DNA of 64,000 bases from Pseudomonas sp. DNDY-54 (GCF_019880365.1 NZ_CP082271.1:496001-560000), one strand, 5' to 3'. Shown: positions 1 through 10,080, counted from the first letter of the stretch. The notes: a model not told the origin generated them from the sequence alone. Translations and numbers: made by a program.

Positions 1-104
1 TTGAGATCAGCGAAGCCGAGGTGGATGTGCTTGAAATCGTTCCGGACGGAGAGGGTGGGTGGCTTGAGCGCCCGCGTAGCCTGACCTTGAAAGAGCGCTC
101 TTGA
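1..104 (+). CDS. pilP: PilP, type IV pilus lipoprotein, C-terminal end (partial)
   Basis: Only the last 34 codons are in the window. The reading frame begins at base 3 (first whole codon) and ends at TGA 102-104. The visible tail contains EIVPDGEGGW followed by LERPRSLTLKERS, which matches the end of Pseudomonas PilP, the inner-membrane lipoprotein that links the PilMNO assembly platform to the PilQ secretin. The position directly before pilQ, with a gap of a few dozen bases or less, fits the usual pilMNOPQ operon. The 5' part lies outside the window, so the lipobox and start cannot be checked. Confidence 0.85.
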   Translation, partial: EISEAEVDVLEIVPDGEGGWLERPRSLTLKERS

Positions 105-155
105 GTCATGGCAAAAATGGAAAACCTTTACCGGTCTGCACAACGGAAGCCTTTT

Positions 156-2252
156 ATGAATACCTCTCTATCACGCCTTGGTTTGTCATTGCTGGCAGTA
201 CTTATTTCGCCCGCGCTATTGGCTGCAAATCTGAATTCACTCGACGTGGCGTCGCTACCTGGCGACCGCGTTGAGCTAAAGTTGGCTTTCGATGAGCCGG
301 TGCCGACGCCGCGCGGCTACACACTTGACCAGCCAGCGCGCATCGCGCTGGATTTGCCGGGTGTTTCCAGCAATCTTGCATCCAAGAACCGCGAGCTGGG
401 TGTCGGCAATGCCCGTAGCGTGACGGTCGTTGAGGCGCAAGGCAGAACTCGCCTCATCGTAAACCTGACGGCGCTCGTTCCATACTCGACCCGTGTGGAC
501 GGAAACAATCTATTCGTCGTGCTAGGCGAGAGCGGTGCTTCACCGGCCGCTGTATCCGCCGCTCCGCTTGCGCCGGTGGCCAAGACTGCTCCAGTCGCCG
601 CGATGGCAGCGAGCAAGTCGATCACCAATATCGATTTCCGTCGCGGAGAGGGTGGTGCGGGCGACGTGGTTATCACGCTATCGGACCCGACGATCAGTCC
701 CAGCATCGAGGAGCAGGGCGGCAAGATTCGTGTCTCTTTCGCCAAGACACAACTGCCAGAGTCGCTACGCGTCCGGTTGGACGTGCAGGATTTCGCCACA
801 CCGGTCAAGTTCGTCGACTCAAGCAGTAAGGCTGAAGGGGCGAGTATTGCTATCGAGCCGACGGGACGATACGACTATCTCGCCTACCAGACCGATGACA
901 AGCTAACAATCAGCGTTAAGCCGCTTAGCGAAGCGGATGCCGAAAAGCGAAAGGCTGAACACTTCACTTATTCTGGAGAGAAGCTGTCGCTGAACTTTCA
1001 GGATATCGATGTGCGGTCTGTGCTGCAGCTGATTGCAGACTTTACTGACCTTAACTTGGTGGCGAGCGATACCGTACAGGGCAATATTACATTGCGTCTG
1101 CAGAATGTACCTTGGGACCAGGCGTTAGAACTCGTATTGAAGACCAAGGGTCTCGATAAGCGGCAGGTTGGCAATGTGTTGTTGGTCGCGCCGGCAGATG
1201 AGATCGCCGCCCGGGAGCGTCAGGAACTGGAGTCGCAGCGGCAGATTGCTGAGTTGGCGCCCCTGCGTCGCGAGGTCGTGCAGGTTAACTATGCGAAAGC
1301 TTCCGATATTGCTCGGCTGTTCCAGTCCGTTACGGACCAGGGCGGTGCGAGTGAGGATCGTGGGTCTATCGCTGTAGATGACCGCACGAATAATATCATC
1401 GCGTATCAGACTCAAGAGCGTCTCGACGAGCTGCGACGGATCGTTGCTCAGCTGGACATTCCGGTGCGCCAAGTGATGATCGAGGCTCGCATCGTTGAGG
1501 CGAATGTTGATTACGATAAAAGCCTGGGTGTCAAGTGGGGCGGCAACCTGAACCTGAATGACAATTGGAGCGCCTACGGAAGGGGGGCGGAGGGCTTAAC
1601 ATTAGAAGAGGGTGGGGAAGGTGAGCCGGATATCATTAATCGTCCGTTTAATCTACCGTTTGTAGATATGGGGGCGATTGGTGCGAACTCCGGTATTGGT
1701 CTGGGCTTTGTGACAAACAACGCTATTCTAGACCTGCAACTTTCAGCGATGGAAAAGACCGGTAATGGTGAGGTCGTTTCGCAGCCTAAGGTTGTAACGG
1801 CTGATAAAGAGACGGCGAAGATTTTGAAAGGGTCCGAGGTTCCTTATCAGGAAGCGAGTTCCAGCGGTGCAACCAGCACTTCGTTCAAAGAGGCGGCCCT
1901 GTCGCTTGAGGTTACTCCGCAGATTACGCCAGACAACCGGATTATCATGGAGGTGAAGGTCACCAAAGATGAGCCAGATTTCTCGCAGGCGGCTAGTACT
2001 GGCGGTATCCCCGCCATCCGCAAGAACGAAGTCAATGCGAAGGTATTGGTTACCGATGGTGAGACGATCGTGATCGGCGGCGTGTTCTCCAATACGCAGA
2101 GCAAGTCCGTCGACAAGGTTCCGTTCCTAGGCGATCTGCCGTTCGTGGGTCGGGTGTTCCGTCGCGACTTGGTGCAGGATCGAAAGTCTGAACTGCTGGT
2201 GTTCATCACTCCACGGATCATGAATAATCAGGCGATCCAAGCCAGTCGTTAA
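156..2252 (+). CDS. pilQ: PilQ, type IV pilus secretin
   Basis: Outer-membrane secretin through which type IV pili are extruded. From ATG 156 the product is 698 residues: a signal peptide (about 1-24, ending near LLAA), two AMIN peptidoglycan-binding domains (about 25-115 and 155-255), an STN/N0 domain around FQDIDVRSVLQLIADF, a secretin N1 domain around 365-435 and the C-terminal secretin barrel with VSQPKVVTADKETAKILKG and DGETIVIGGVFSN. The frame is open upstream to ATG 108 and ATG 117, but ATG 156 is preferred because GGAAG (145-149) lies just upstream and because it puts the signal peptide at the very N terminus, as in P. aeruginosa PilQ. It is the last pil gene of the operon; aroK follows after 7 bases. 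Confidence 0.96.
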   Translation: MNTSLSRLGLSLLAVLISPALLAANLNSLDVASLPGDRVELKLAFDEPVPTPRGYTLDQPARIALDLPGVSSNLASKNRELGVGNARSVTVVEAQGRTRLIVNLTALVPYSTRVDGNNLFVVLGESGASPAAVSAAPLAPVAKTAPVAAMAASKSITNIDFRRGEGGAGDVVITLSDPTISPSIEEQGGKIRVSFAKTQLPESLRVRLDVQDFATPVKFVDSSSKAEGASIAIEPTGRYDYLAYQTDDKLTISVKPLSEADAEKRKAEHFTYSGEKLSLNFQDIDVRSVLQLIADFTDLNLVASDTVQGNITLRLQNVPWDQALELVLKTKGLDKRQVGNVLLVAPADEIAARERQELESQRQIAELAPLRREVVQVNYAKASDIARLFQSVTDQGGASEDRGSIAVDDRTNNIIAYQTQERLDELRRIVAQLDIPVRQVMIEARIVEANVDYDKSLGVKWGGNLNLNDNWSAYGRGAEGLTLEEGGEGEPDIINRPFNLPFVDMGAIGANSGIGLGFVTNNAILDLQLSAMEKTGNGEVVSQPKVVTADKETAKILKGSEVPYQEASSSGATSTSFKEAALSLEVTPQITPDNRIIMEVKVTKDEPDFSQAASTGGIPAIRKNEVNAKVLVTDGETIVIGGVFSNTQSKSVDKVPFLGDLPFVGRVFRRDLVQDRKSELLVFITPRIMNNQAIQASR

Positions 2253-2259
2253 TTAGTTG

Positions 2260-2805
2260 ATGTTCAATATCATCCTCGTGGGTCCGATGGGCGCTGGAAA
2301 AAGCACCATCGGACGCCTGCTCGCCAAGGAGCTACGTCTCCCCTTTCGGGATTCCGACAAGGAGATCGAGCAGCGCACGGGTGCCAGCATACCGCTGATA
2401 TTTGACGTTGAAGGAGAGCTGGGTTTCCGCGAGCGGGAGCACGCGGCCATCAAAGATATTTGCCAGATGCGAGGCGTGGTACTCGCAACTGGAGGTGGTG
2501 CGGTACTTCGACAGGATAATCGTCAGCTTTTGCGCGCGAGCGGTCGGGTGATCTATTTACGCACATCGGTCGAACAGCAACTCGACCGCACCTCTCGTGA
2601 TCGCAATCGACCGCTGCTGCAGACAGCCAACCCTCGTGAGATTCTGACAAGTTTGATGGCGGTGCGGGATCCTCTCTATCGCGAAGTCGCGGATATCATC
2701 ATCCTCACAGACGAGCGCCCTCCGCGCTTGGTAGTGGTCGAAATTCTCGGTCAGCTACAGGCGCTGGCTCCTCGTGAAAGCCTGGGGCGATCTGCGCTAT
2801 CCTAG
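2260..2805 (+). CDS. aroK: Shikimate kinase I
   Basis: Phosphorylates shikimate to shikimate 3-phosphate, step five of the chorismate pathway, in the cytosol. The 181-residue product has the P-loop GPMGAGKST (8-16), the shikimate-binding DSDKEIE motif, the GGGAV motif and a lid with RDRNRPLL. Length matches the family (about 170-180). A TTG codon at 2257 directly precedes the ATG at 2260; the ATG is chosen. It lies 7 bases after pilQ and 23 bases before aroB, the order seen in many gammaproteobacteria (pilQ-aroK-aroB), so transcription from the pil operon is likely. Confidence 0.96.
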   Translation: MFNIILVGPMGAGKSTIGRLLAKELRLPFRDSDKEIEQRTGASIPLIFDVEGELGFREREHAAIKDICQMRGVVLATGGGAVLRQDNRQLLRASGRVIYLRTSVEQQLDRTSRDRNRPLLQTANPREILTSLMAVRDPLYREVADIIILTDERPPRLVVVEILGQLQALAPRESLGRSALS

Positions 2806-2828
2806 CTCCCTTTATTCGTGGGGGCCTT

Positions 2829-3932
2829 ATGCAGACTCTTCAGGTCGATCTCGGTGAGCGTAGCTATCCGATCTTCATTGGCGAGCAGCTCATCGATCGC
2901 GGCGAGCTGTTGTCCCGTCACATTCGCGGCAAGCAGGTTGCGGTCGTCACTAACGACACCGTTGCGCCGCTCTATATCGAACGCCTTTTGCACAGCCTTG
3001 CCGGCTTCTCAATCACTCCTGTTGTGCTTCCAGATGGAGAAGGATTCAAGAACTGGCAGACTCTGCAGTCAATCTTCGATGCGTTATTGACGTCCAGGCT
3101 CGACCGTAGCGCCACGATCATTGCGCTGGGAGGCGGTGTTATCGGCGACATGGCTGGTTTCGCAGCCGCCTGCTATCAGCGCGGTGTCGATTTCATCCAG
3201 ATCCCGACCACTCTTTTATCCCAGGTGGATTCGTCTGTCGGTGGTAAGACAGGCATCAACCATCCGCTCGGTAAGAACATGATCGGTGCGTTCTATCAGC
3301 CGCAAGCTGTTCTCATTGATACCACGACGCTGGCTACGCTTCCGGCGCGTGAGCTGTCAGCCGGCCTGGCGGAAGTTATCAAGTACGGTTTGATCTGCGA
3401 TGGGCCGTTTTTGGGATGGTTGGAGAGCAATATTGGCAAGCTGCGAGCCCTGGATCAGGCTGCACTTACTGAAGCCATAAGTCGCTCCTGCGCCGCCAAG
3501 GCGAGAGTCGTAGGGGCGGATGAGCGAGAGGCAGGTATTCGCGCCACGCTCAATCTTGGTCATACATTCGGACACGCGATCGAAACCCATCAAGGCTACG
3601 GCGCCTGGTTGCATGGTGAAGCCGTATCCGCGGGGACAGTCATGGCGCTGGAAATGTCGTGCCAGCTGGGCTGGCTTTCCGTCGAAGATCGAAACCGTGC
3701 AGTGCGCTTGCTGTCACGTGCCGGGTTACCCGTAGTGCCCCCGGCGAACATGTGCGCGGAAGATTTTCTCCAGCATATGGCAGTCGACAAAAAGGTCTTG
3801 AATGGGCGGTTACGCTTGGTGTTACTCAAACGGCTGGGTGAGGCTGTGGTCACAGATGACTTCCCATCTGAAGTGTTGGAAGCCACATTGAACGTCAACT
3901 ACGAAGCGCTAACGCAAGAGTTGAGAACCTAA
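2829..3932 (+). CDS. aroB: 3-dehydroquinate synthase
   Basis: Converts DAHP to 3-dehydroquinate, the second step of the shikimate pathway, using NAD and a divalent metal. The 367-residue protein has full family length. It shows the NAD-binding GGGVIGDMAGFAA stretch, the GLAEVIKYG segment carrying the metal-ligand glutamate, and NLGHTFGHAIE with the metal-ligand histidines. ATG 2829 follows a GGGG-rich stretch (2820-2823) that can act as ribosome site. It is 23 bases behind aroK and 9 bases ahead of the DamX-like gene, so the three are probably co-transcribed. Confidence 0.97.
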   Translation: MQTLQVDLGERSYPIFIGEQLIDRGELLSRHIRGKQVAVVTNDTVAPLYIERLLHSLAGFSITPVVLPDGEGFKNWQTLQSIFDALLTSRLDRSATIIALGGGVIGDMAGFAAACYQRGVDFIQIPTTLLSQVDSSVGGKTGINHPLGKNMIGAFYQPQAVLIDTTTLATLPARELSAGLAEVIKYGLICDGPFLGWLESNIGKLRALDQAALTEAISRSCAAKARVVGADEREAGIRATLNLGHTFGHAIETHQGYGAWLHGEAVSAGTVMALEMSCQLGWLSVEDRNRAVRLLSRAGLPVVPPANMCAEDFLQHMAVDKKVLNGRLRLVLLKRLGEAVVTDDFPSEVLEATLNVNYEALTQELRT

Positions 3933-3941
3933 GAGATTTCC

Positions 3942-5447
3942 ATGACCAGTTTGTCTGCCGACGATTCGTACCTGAACCATTACGGGTTCAGTCATGACCC
4001 TTTCGCTGCTCGGGTGCCCGGTTTCAAATTCTTCCCAGCTCAACGCAAGCCTGTTTTAGGACAGCTGCATCACCTTGCCCGCTACAGTCAGTTGTTGCTG
4101 GTCGTAACCGGTCCCGAGGGGAGCGGTAAGACGCTCGTACGCCAAGCGCTTGTTGCGAGTAGCAACAAACAGTCCGTTCAGAGCGTGATCATTTCCCCGC
4201 AGGAAACCATCGATTCCAGCGCCGTGCAGCAGCAGATCGCTCAGGCGCTCGGCAGCCAGCGCGCGGATTTCGATTCGATCATGGCGCAAATCATTCAGCT
4301 GGCATTGACCGGACAAGAGGTTTACTTGTTGGTCGATGATGCTGAGCGGCTTACCGGTGCTGCGGTTGAGACCCTATTGCGATTGGCGCAAGGTAGCCCC
4401 GAGGGGAGGCCGCATGTCTTCCTGTTTGGTGAGCAATCATTGGTGTCGCGCCTGGAGGCACTGGTCGAGGGTGAGGAGCGGTTCCATGAGATCGCCTTGC
4501 AGCCCTACGAAGAGGACGAGACCCGAGAGTACCTGTCGCTGCGTCTCGACGGGGCCGGGACAGGGCTGGATTGCCTTACCGAAGAACAGATCGTTCGAAT
4601 CCACGAAAGCTCGGGCGGCTGGCCCGGGGCGATAAATCATGCGGCGCGTGAAGAACTGCTCGAGGCGATGTCGCATTCCAAAGGGCGGCGAAAGTCGCCT
4701 GGATGGCGCTTGCCACTGCCGATGAAACACCTGGCGGCGTTGGTCGCGGTGGTGTTCGCCATCGCCATCGCGTTATTCATGAGGGATTCCGGCGACGAGG
4801 CATCGCCGCCCGTGGCCACCAGCTTGCCGCTCGAAATGGATGGCTCGCCCGACTCCAGGGGTGAAGCGCGGCCGTCCGGGGAGCTTGACAGCGTTGAGTC
4901 CGCTAGCGCGGACGTCGCTGAGTCTCCGCCCGATCAGCCAGTCATTCGTGAGCCGCTTGCTGCTGCCGGAAGTGGAGAGTCGGACGATCTCTCGGCTCAG
5001 CCGGTGGAGTCTCCAGTCCGACCGACGGGTGACCGTCCTGCAGAGGTTGCTGTGCCTACGGCAGTACAACCGCCTGTCGCTGAGCCTGAGCCAGTCGCGG
5101 ACCTCCCGCAGAAGGAGCCGGTGCGGCAGGTTGCCGCGCAGGCCGCTCCCGGTGCGGCTGCGGCTGGCTGGTACGCCAGTCAGCCGAAAACCAACTACCT
5201 GGTTCAGGTGTTAGGTACCCGAACGCAGGGTAATGCCGAAGCATTGATAAAACAGCATGGCGAACATTACCGCTACTTCGCTAAGCGCCACGAGGGCAAG
5301 CCGCTGTATGTCGTGACCTACGGCAGTTTTGCCAGTCGCAACGCGGCATTGGAAGCCATCCAGAAATTGCCGGCTTCGCTGCGGGCCGGACAACCTTGGC
5401 CTCGTACGTTTGCAAGCGTGCAACAAGAGATTGTCCAGGTGCGCTAA
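3942..5447 (+). CDS. AAA/SPOR-domain protein, DamX-like cell division protein
   Basis: The 501-residue protein has an N-terminal ExeA-like ATPase domain with Walker A GPEGSGKT (57-64) and a Walker B-like VYLLVDDAERL (about 127-137), a single membrane segment (about 264-282), a long Pro/Ala/Glu-rich periplasmic linker, and a C-terminal SPOR domain (about 415-495; NYLVQVLGTRTQGNAEALIKQ region). SPOR domains bind denuded septal peptidoglycan. In E. coli the aroB neighbour is damX, which has the SPOR end but a different cytoplasmic part. The place behind aroB and the architecture suggest a septal peptidoglycan or division role. The gene starts 9 bases after aroB. Function is inferred from domains only. 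Confidence 0.85.
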   Translation: MTSLSADDSYLNHYGFSHDPFAARVPGFKFFPAQRKPVLGQLHHLARYSQLLLVVTGPEGSGKTLVRQALVASSNKQSVQSVIISPQETIDSSAVQQQIAQALGSQRADFDSIMAQIIQLALTGQEVYLLVDDAERLTGAAVETLLRLAQGSPEGRPHVFLFGEQSLVSRLEALVEGEERFHEIALQPYEEDETREYLSLRLDGAGTGLDCLTEEQIVRIHESSGGWPGAINHAAREELLEAMSHSKGRRKSPGWRLPLPMKHLAALVAVVFAIAIALFMRDSGDEASPPVATSLPLEMDGSPDSRGEARPSGELDSVESASADVAESPPDQPVIREPLAAAGSGESDDLSAQPVESPVRPTGDRPAEVAVPTAVQPPVAEPEPVADLPQKEPVRQVAAQAAPGAAAAGWYASQPKTNYLVQVLGTRTQGNAEALIKQHGEHYRYFAKRHEGKPLYVVTYGSFASRNAALEAIQKLPASLRAGQPWPRTFASVQQEIVQVR

Positions 5448-5453
5448 TAATTG

Positions 5454-5486
5454 CCCTAAAAAGGTGCGATATGCACCGTTTTGGGG
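5454..5486 (+). terminator. Stem-loop after the aroB-damX operon
   Basis: A 14-bp stem with one mismatch: CCCTAAAAAGGTGC at 5454-5467 pairs with GCACCGTTTTGGGG at 5473-5486 around the loop GATAT. It starts 7 bases behind the DamX-like stop codon. The A and T runs sit inside the stem, so a short U-rich arm exists but no long run follows. It may work as a terminator in either direction, or as a weak one before gltB. Confidence 0.5.
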
Positions 5487-5620
5487 CTTGCAAAAATAAA
5501 TTGTGTCGTTCTACTCAGCTTTGTAAACTGCTCCCCCTTTTGCCCACGTGTATGACGGGGCGATTCTGTGCGCCGTCAATAAGGGGTTGATTTACATCGT
5601 ATTTAGCTGGTGGAGTGCCT

Positions 5621-8600
5621 ATGAGAGCAGGTCTTTTTCGTCCTGAAGAGTTCAAGGATAACTGCGGCTTCGGTCTGATCGCCCATATGCAGGGCGAGGC
5701 AAGCCATCACCTGCTTCAGACCGCTATTCAATCGCTCACCTGCATGACACACCGAGGTGGCATCAACGCCGACGGCAAAACCGGCGATGGTTGTGGCCTG
5801 CTGATGCAAAAGCCCGATGCGTTTCTTCGCGCGATGGCCAAGCAGCATTTCGACACCGATCTCCCGGCGCTATACGCCGTCGGCATGATCTTTCTCAGCC
5901 AGGACACGACCAAGGCGGACGCTGCCCGCGCCAGTCTCAACGAACACATCGCCGCGCAAGGTTTGAGACTCGTGGGCTGGCGCGAGGTGCCGGTCGATAC
6001 CAGCGTGCTGGGACGCCTGGCGCTTGAGCGCCTGCCGCGCATCGAGCAGGTCTTCGTTTGTGCTGATGGCCTGTCCGAGCGTGACTTCGGCATCAAGCTG
6101 TTTTTTGCCCGGCGCCGCGCTGAAGTAGCCCTCGCCAGCGACAAAGAATTCTATGTCTGCAGCCTCTCTGACAGGGACATCATCTACAAAGGGCTGATGA
6201 TGCCGGCGGATCTCGCGCAGTTCTATCCCGACCTCGGCGACGAGCGGCTTGCAACTGCCATTTGCGTGTTCCATCAGCGCTTCTCCACTAACACCATGCC
6301 GCAATGGCCGCTGGCTCAGCCGTTTCGTTTTCTTGCCCACAACGGTGAGATCAACACCATCACCGGCAACCGTAACTGGGCACAGGCGCGCCGGTTGAAG
6401 TTTGCCAACGAGCTGCTGCCTGATCTGGAGAGCCTCGATCCGCTGGTCAACCGGACCGGCTCCGACTCGTCCAGCATGGACAACATGTTGGAGTTGTTGG
6501 TCACCGGGGGCATGGATTTGTTCCGCGGTCTGCGCATGATCATCCCGCCGGCCTGGCAGAACGTCGAGACCATGGATCCCGACCTTCGCGCTTTTTATGA
6601 ATTCAACTCCATGCACATGGAGCCGTGGGACGGTCCGGCGGGCGTGGTGCTCACCGATGGGCGTCACGCGATCTGTTTGCTGGATCGGAACGGTCTGCGT
6701 CCGGCGCGCTGGGTGACCACCACGAATGGTTACATCACGCTGGCCTCTGAAGTGGGCGTATGGGATTACAAGCCTGAGGATGTGATCGCCAAGGGCCGCG
6801 TAGGACCGGGCCAGATTCTGGCGGTGGATACCGAAACGGGGCAGGTACTGCATACCGACGACATCGATAACCGTCTGAAATCTCAGCAACCTTATAAGAA
6901 GTGGCTGCGTCAGAATGCGTTGCGCATCCAGTCGACGCTGGATGATAACGATCACGGCTCGGCTTTTTACGATGCCGATCAGCTCAAGCAGTACATGAAG
7001 ATGTTCCAGGTCACGTTCGAGGAGCGTGATCAGGTCCTGCGTCCGCTCGCCGAGCAGGGGCAGGAAGCCGTGGGCTCTATGGGCGACGACACGCCGATGG
7101 CCGTACTGTCACGGCGGGTGCGCTCTCCGTTTGACTATTTTCGCCAGCAGTTCGCCCAGGTAACCAACCCGCCGATAGATCCTCTGCGTGAATCTATCGT
7201 GATGTCGCTCGAAACCTGCCTGGGCGCTGAGCGTAACGTCTTCGAAGAAACCGCCGACCACGCCAACCGCGCGATTCTGACCACTCCGGTCATATCGCCC
7301 GCCAAGTGGCGCACGATCATGGAGCTCGACCGCCCAGGCTTCGAGCGCCAACTGATCGACCTCAACTATGACGAGTCCATCGGGCTCGAAGCCGCCGTGC
7401 GAAACATTGCCGATCAGGCAGAGGAAGCGGTGCGCAGCGGCAAGGTCATGCTGATTCTCAGTGACCGCAATATCGGGCCAGGCAAGCTGCCGGCACATGC
7501 GTCGCTAGCAGTAGGCGCGGTGCATCACCGCCTGATTGAGACGGGTCTTCGCTGCGATTGCAATATCCTGGTCGAAACTGCCACGGCGCGTGATCCGCAT
7601 CACTTCGCCGTGTTGATTGGCTTTGGTGCGACGGCGGTCTACCCCTTCCTCGCGTTCGAAGTGCTCGGCGATCTGATCCGTACAGGCGAGGTGCTCGGTG
7701 ACCTCTACGAGGTGTTCAAACACTATCGCAAGGGCATTTCGAAAGGCCTCCTGAAAATCATCTCCAAGATGGGTATCTCTACCATCACCTCGTACCGCGG
7801 TGCTCAGTTGTTCGAGGCGGTCGGTCTGGCTGATGATGTGGTCGAAACCAGCTTCCGCGGTGTGGCCAGTCGTATCAAAGGTGCGCGGTTCGCCGATCTG
7901 GAAGCCGAGCAGAAAGCGTTGGCCGCGGAGGCCTGGAGCGCGCGTAAGCCGATCCAGCAGGGTGGCTTGTTGAAGTTTGTTTATGGTGGCGAGTACCACG
8001 CCTACAACCCAGACGTGGTCGCCGCGCTCCAGGTTGCGGTGCAGCAAGGCGATTACCATCGGTTCAAAGAGTACACCGCCCTTGTCGACCAGCGCCCGGC
8101 CGCGATGCTGCGCGATTTGCTCAAGCTGAAAGTGTCGGAGCAGCCTCTGGCACTCGAAGAGGTCGAGCCGCTTGAGCAGATTCTCAAGCGGTTCGACTCC
8201 GCCGGTATTTCGCTCGGCGCGCTATCGCCTGAGGCGCACGAAGCGATCGCCGCGGCGATGAACCGCATCGGTGCACGTTCCAATTCCGGCGAAGGCGGCG
8301 AAGACCCGGCGCGATACCGCACCGAGCGCAGCTCGAAAATCAAGCAGGTGGCTACCGGTCGTTTCGGTGTCACGCCGGAGTATTTGGTTAATGCTGAAGT
8401 GCTGCAGATCAAAGTCGCTCAAGGCGCCAAGCCTGGCGAAGGTGGTCAGCTACCCGGTGGCAAGGTTAACGGCCTGATTGCAAAGCTGCGCTATGCGGTG
8501 CCCGGCGTGACGTTGATTTCTCCGCCGCCGCACCATGACATCTATTCAATCGAAGACTTGGCCCAACTGATTTTTGACCTTAAGCAGGTCAACCCCAAGG

Positions 8601-10069
8601 CACTGGTATCGGTCAAACTGGTGGCCGAGCCTGGCGTCGGTACCATCGCCGCTGGCGTGGCCAAAGCCTACGCGGACCTGATTACCATCTCCGGCTACGA
8701 CGGTGGCACGGGCGCGTCGCCGCTGACCTCGATCCGTTATGCCGGCTCGCCGTGGGAGCTCGGGCTTGCTGAAACTCATCAAACGCTGCGTGGCAACGAT
8801 CTGCGTGGCAAGGTCCGGGTACAGACCGACGGAGGCTTGAAGACCGGCCTCGATGTGGTGAAGGCTGCCATTCTGGGTGCCGAAAGCTTCGGCTTTGGTA
8901 CTGCGCCGATGATCGCGCTGGGCTGCAAATACCTGCGTATCTGCCATTTGAACAATTGCGCTACCGGTATTGCCACGCAGAATGATCAGCTGCGCAAAGA
9001 CCATTTCATCGGCACCGTTGATATGGTCGTTAACTTCTTTACGTTCATTGCAGAAGAAACACGCGAATGGCTGGCTCGGCTGGGTGTGCGCAGCTTGCAA
9101 GAGCTGATCGGGCGTACCGATTTGCTCGAACTGCTCCCCGGCGACACTGCGAAGCAAAATCATCTCGACCTGACACCGCTGCTCGGAAGCGACCACGTTC
9201 CGGCCGATAAGCCGCAGTTCTGTGAAGTTGAGAAAAACCCGCCCTTCGATCAGGGGCTGCTGGCTGAGGAAATGGTCAAGCTCGCCCGCGCTGCCATCGA
9301 CGCGAAGAGCGGCGGCGAGTTCGATCTGGATATCTGCAACTGCGATCGTTCTATTGGCGCTCGTGTGTCGGGCGAGATCGCTCAGGTGCACGGCAACCAG
9401 GGTATGAAGGACGCGCCGATCACCTTCCGCTTCAAGGGGACCGCGGGGCAGAGCTTCGGTGTCTGGAACGCCGGAGGCCTCCACCTGTATCTCGAAGGGG
9501 ATGCTAACGACTACGTTGGCAAGGGCATGACCGGCGGAAAGCTGGTTGTCACCCAGCCGAAGGGCAGCGTTTTCGAGTCGCAGAACTCGGCCATCGTCGG
9601 CAATACCTGCCTGTACGGCGCCACTGGCGGGAAGTTGTTTGCCAGTGGTACCGCTGGTGAGCGATTCGCTGTTCGCAACTCCGGCGCGCATGCGGTCGTG
9701 GAAGGCACCGGCGATCATTGCTGCGAATACATGACAGGCGGCTTCGTCTGCGTCCTCGGCAAAACCGGCTACAACTTTGGATCCGGCATGACCGGCGGCT
9801 TCGCCTATGTACTCGACATGGATAACAGCTTTGTCGACCGGGTGAACAATGAGCTGGTTAACCTGCAGCGCATCACGGGCGAGGCGATGGAAGCCCACCG
9901 TAGCCACCTGCAGGATGTGCTGCGCGAGTATGTGGCTGAAACCGGCAGCGCATGGGGCGAGACACTTCTTGAGAACCTCGACGACTACTTGCGTCGCTTC
10001 TGGCTCGTCAAACCGAAGGCGGCCAACCTGGCAACGTTGCTGTCGTCCACTCGGGCCAACCCCCAATAA
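5621..10069 (+). CDS. gltB: Glutamate synthase (NADPH) large subunit
   Basis: Large subunit of GOGAT. It takes the amide nitrogen of glutamine and makes glutamate from 2-oxoglutarate, working with GltD. The 1482-residue protein has full length. The N-terminal class II amidotransferase domain must be trimmed so that Cys15 (in DNCGFG) becomes the N-terminal nucleophile. The FMN/synthase domain is in the middle, with the 3Fe-4S cysteines in CKYLRICHLNNC, and a C-terminal GXGXG beta-helix repeat domain (GGKLVVTQPKG, GATGGKLFASG, MTGGFVCVLG) closes the protein. ATG 5621 is chosen over the in-frame GTG at 5615 because TGGAG (5611-5615) lies five bases before it. gltD follows after 110 bases. Confidence 0.98.
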   Translation: MRAGLFRPEEFKDNCGFGLIAHMQGEASHHLLQTAIQSLTCMTHRGGINADGKTGDGCGLLMQKPDAFLRAMAKQHFDTDLPALYAVGMIFLSQDTTKADAARASLNEHIAAQGLRLVGWREVPVDTSVLGRLALERLPRIEQVFVCADGLSERDFGIKLFFARRRAEVALASDKEFYVCSLSDRDIIYKGLMMPADLAQFYPDLGDERLATAICVFHQRFSTNTMPQWPLAQPFRFLAHNGEINTITGNRNWAQARRLKFANELLPDLESLDPLVNRTGSDSSSMDNMLELLVTGGMDLFRGLRMIIPPAWQNVETMDPDLRAFYEFNSMHMEPWDGPAGVVLTDGRHAICLLDRNGLRPARWVTTTNGYITLASEVGVWDYKPEDVIAKGRVGPGQILAVDTETGQVLHTDDIDNRLKSQQPYKKWLRQNALRIQSTLDDNDHGSAFYDADQLKQYMKMFQVTFEERDQVLRPLAEQGQEAVGSMGDDTPMAVLSRRVRSPFDYFRQQFAQVTNPPIDPLRESIVMSLETCLGAERNVFEETADHANRAILTTPVISPAKWRTIMELDRPGFERQLIDLNYDESIGLEAAVRNIADQAEEAVRSGKVMLILSDRNIGPGKLPAHASLAVGAVHHRLIETGLRCDCNILVETATARDPHHFAVLIGFGATAVYPFLAFEVLGDLIRTGEVLGDLYEVFKHYRKGISKGLLKIISKMGISTITSYRGAQLFEAVGLADDVVETSFRGVASRIKGARFADLEAEQKALAAEAWSARKPIQQGGLLKFVYGGEYHAYNPDVVAALQVAVQQGDYHRFKEYTALVDQRPAAMLRDLLKLKVSEQPLALEEVEPLEQILKRFDSAGISLGALSPEAHEAIAAAMNRIGARSNSGEGGEDPARYRTERSSKIKQVATGRFGVTPEYLVNAEVLQIKVAQGAKPGEGGQLPGGKVNGLIAKLRYAVPGVTLISPPPHHDIYSIEDLAQLIFDLKQVNPKALVSVKLVAEPGVGTIAAGVAKAYADLITISGYDGGTGASPLTSIRYAGSPWELGLAETHQTLRGNDLRGKVRVQTDGGLKTGLDVVKAAILGAESFGFGTAPMIALGCKYLRICHLNNCATGIATQNDQLRKDHFIGTVDMVVNFFTFIAEETREWLARLGVRSLQELIGRTDLLELLPGDTAKQNHLDLTPLLGSDHVPADKPQFCEVEKNPPFDQGLLAEEMVKLARAAIDAKSGGEFDLDICNCDRSIGARVSGEIAQVHGNQGMKDAPITFRFKGTAGQSFGVWNAGGLHLYLEGDANDYVGKGMTGGKLVVTQPKGSVFESQNSAIVGNTCLYGATGGKLFASGTAGERFAVRNSGAHAVVEGTGDHCCEYMTGGFVCVLGKTGYNFGSGMTGGFAYVLDMDNSFVDRVNNELVNLQRITGEAMEAHRSHLQDVLREYVAETGSAWGETLLENLDDYLRRFWLVKPKAANLATLLSSTRANPQ

Positions 10070-10080
10070 AAAGCAGGTTC

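Noticed and set aside
8546..10066. 506-codon open frame on the minus strand
   Set aside because: It is the antisense of the gltB C-terminal half, has no recognisable domain and no ribosome site.
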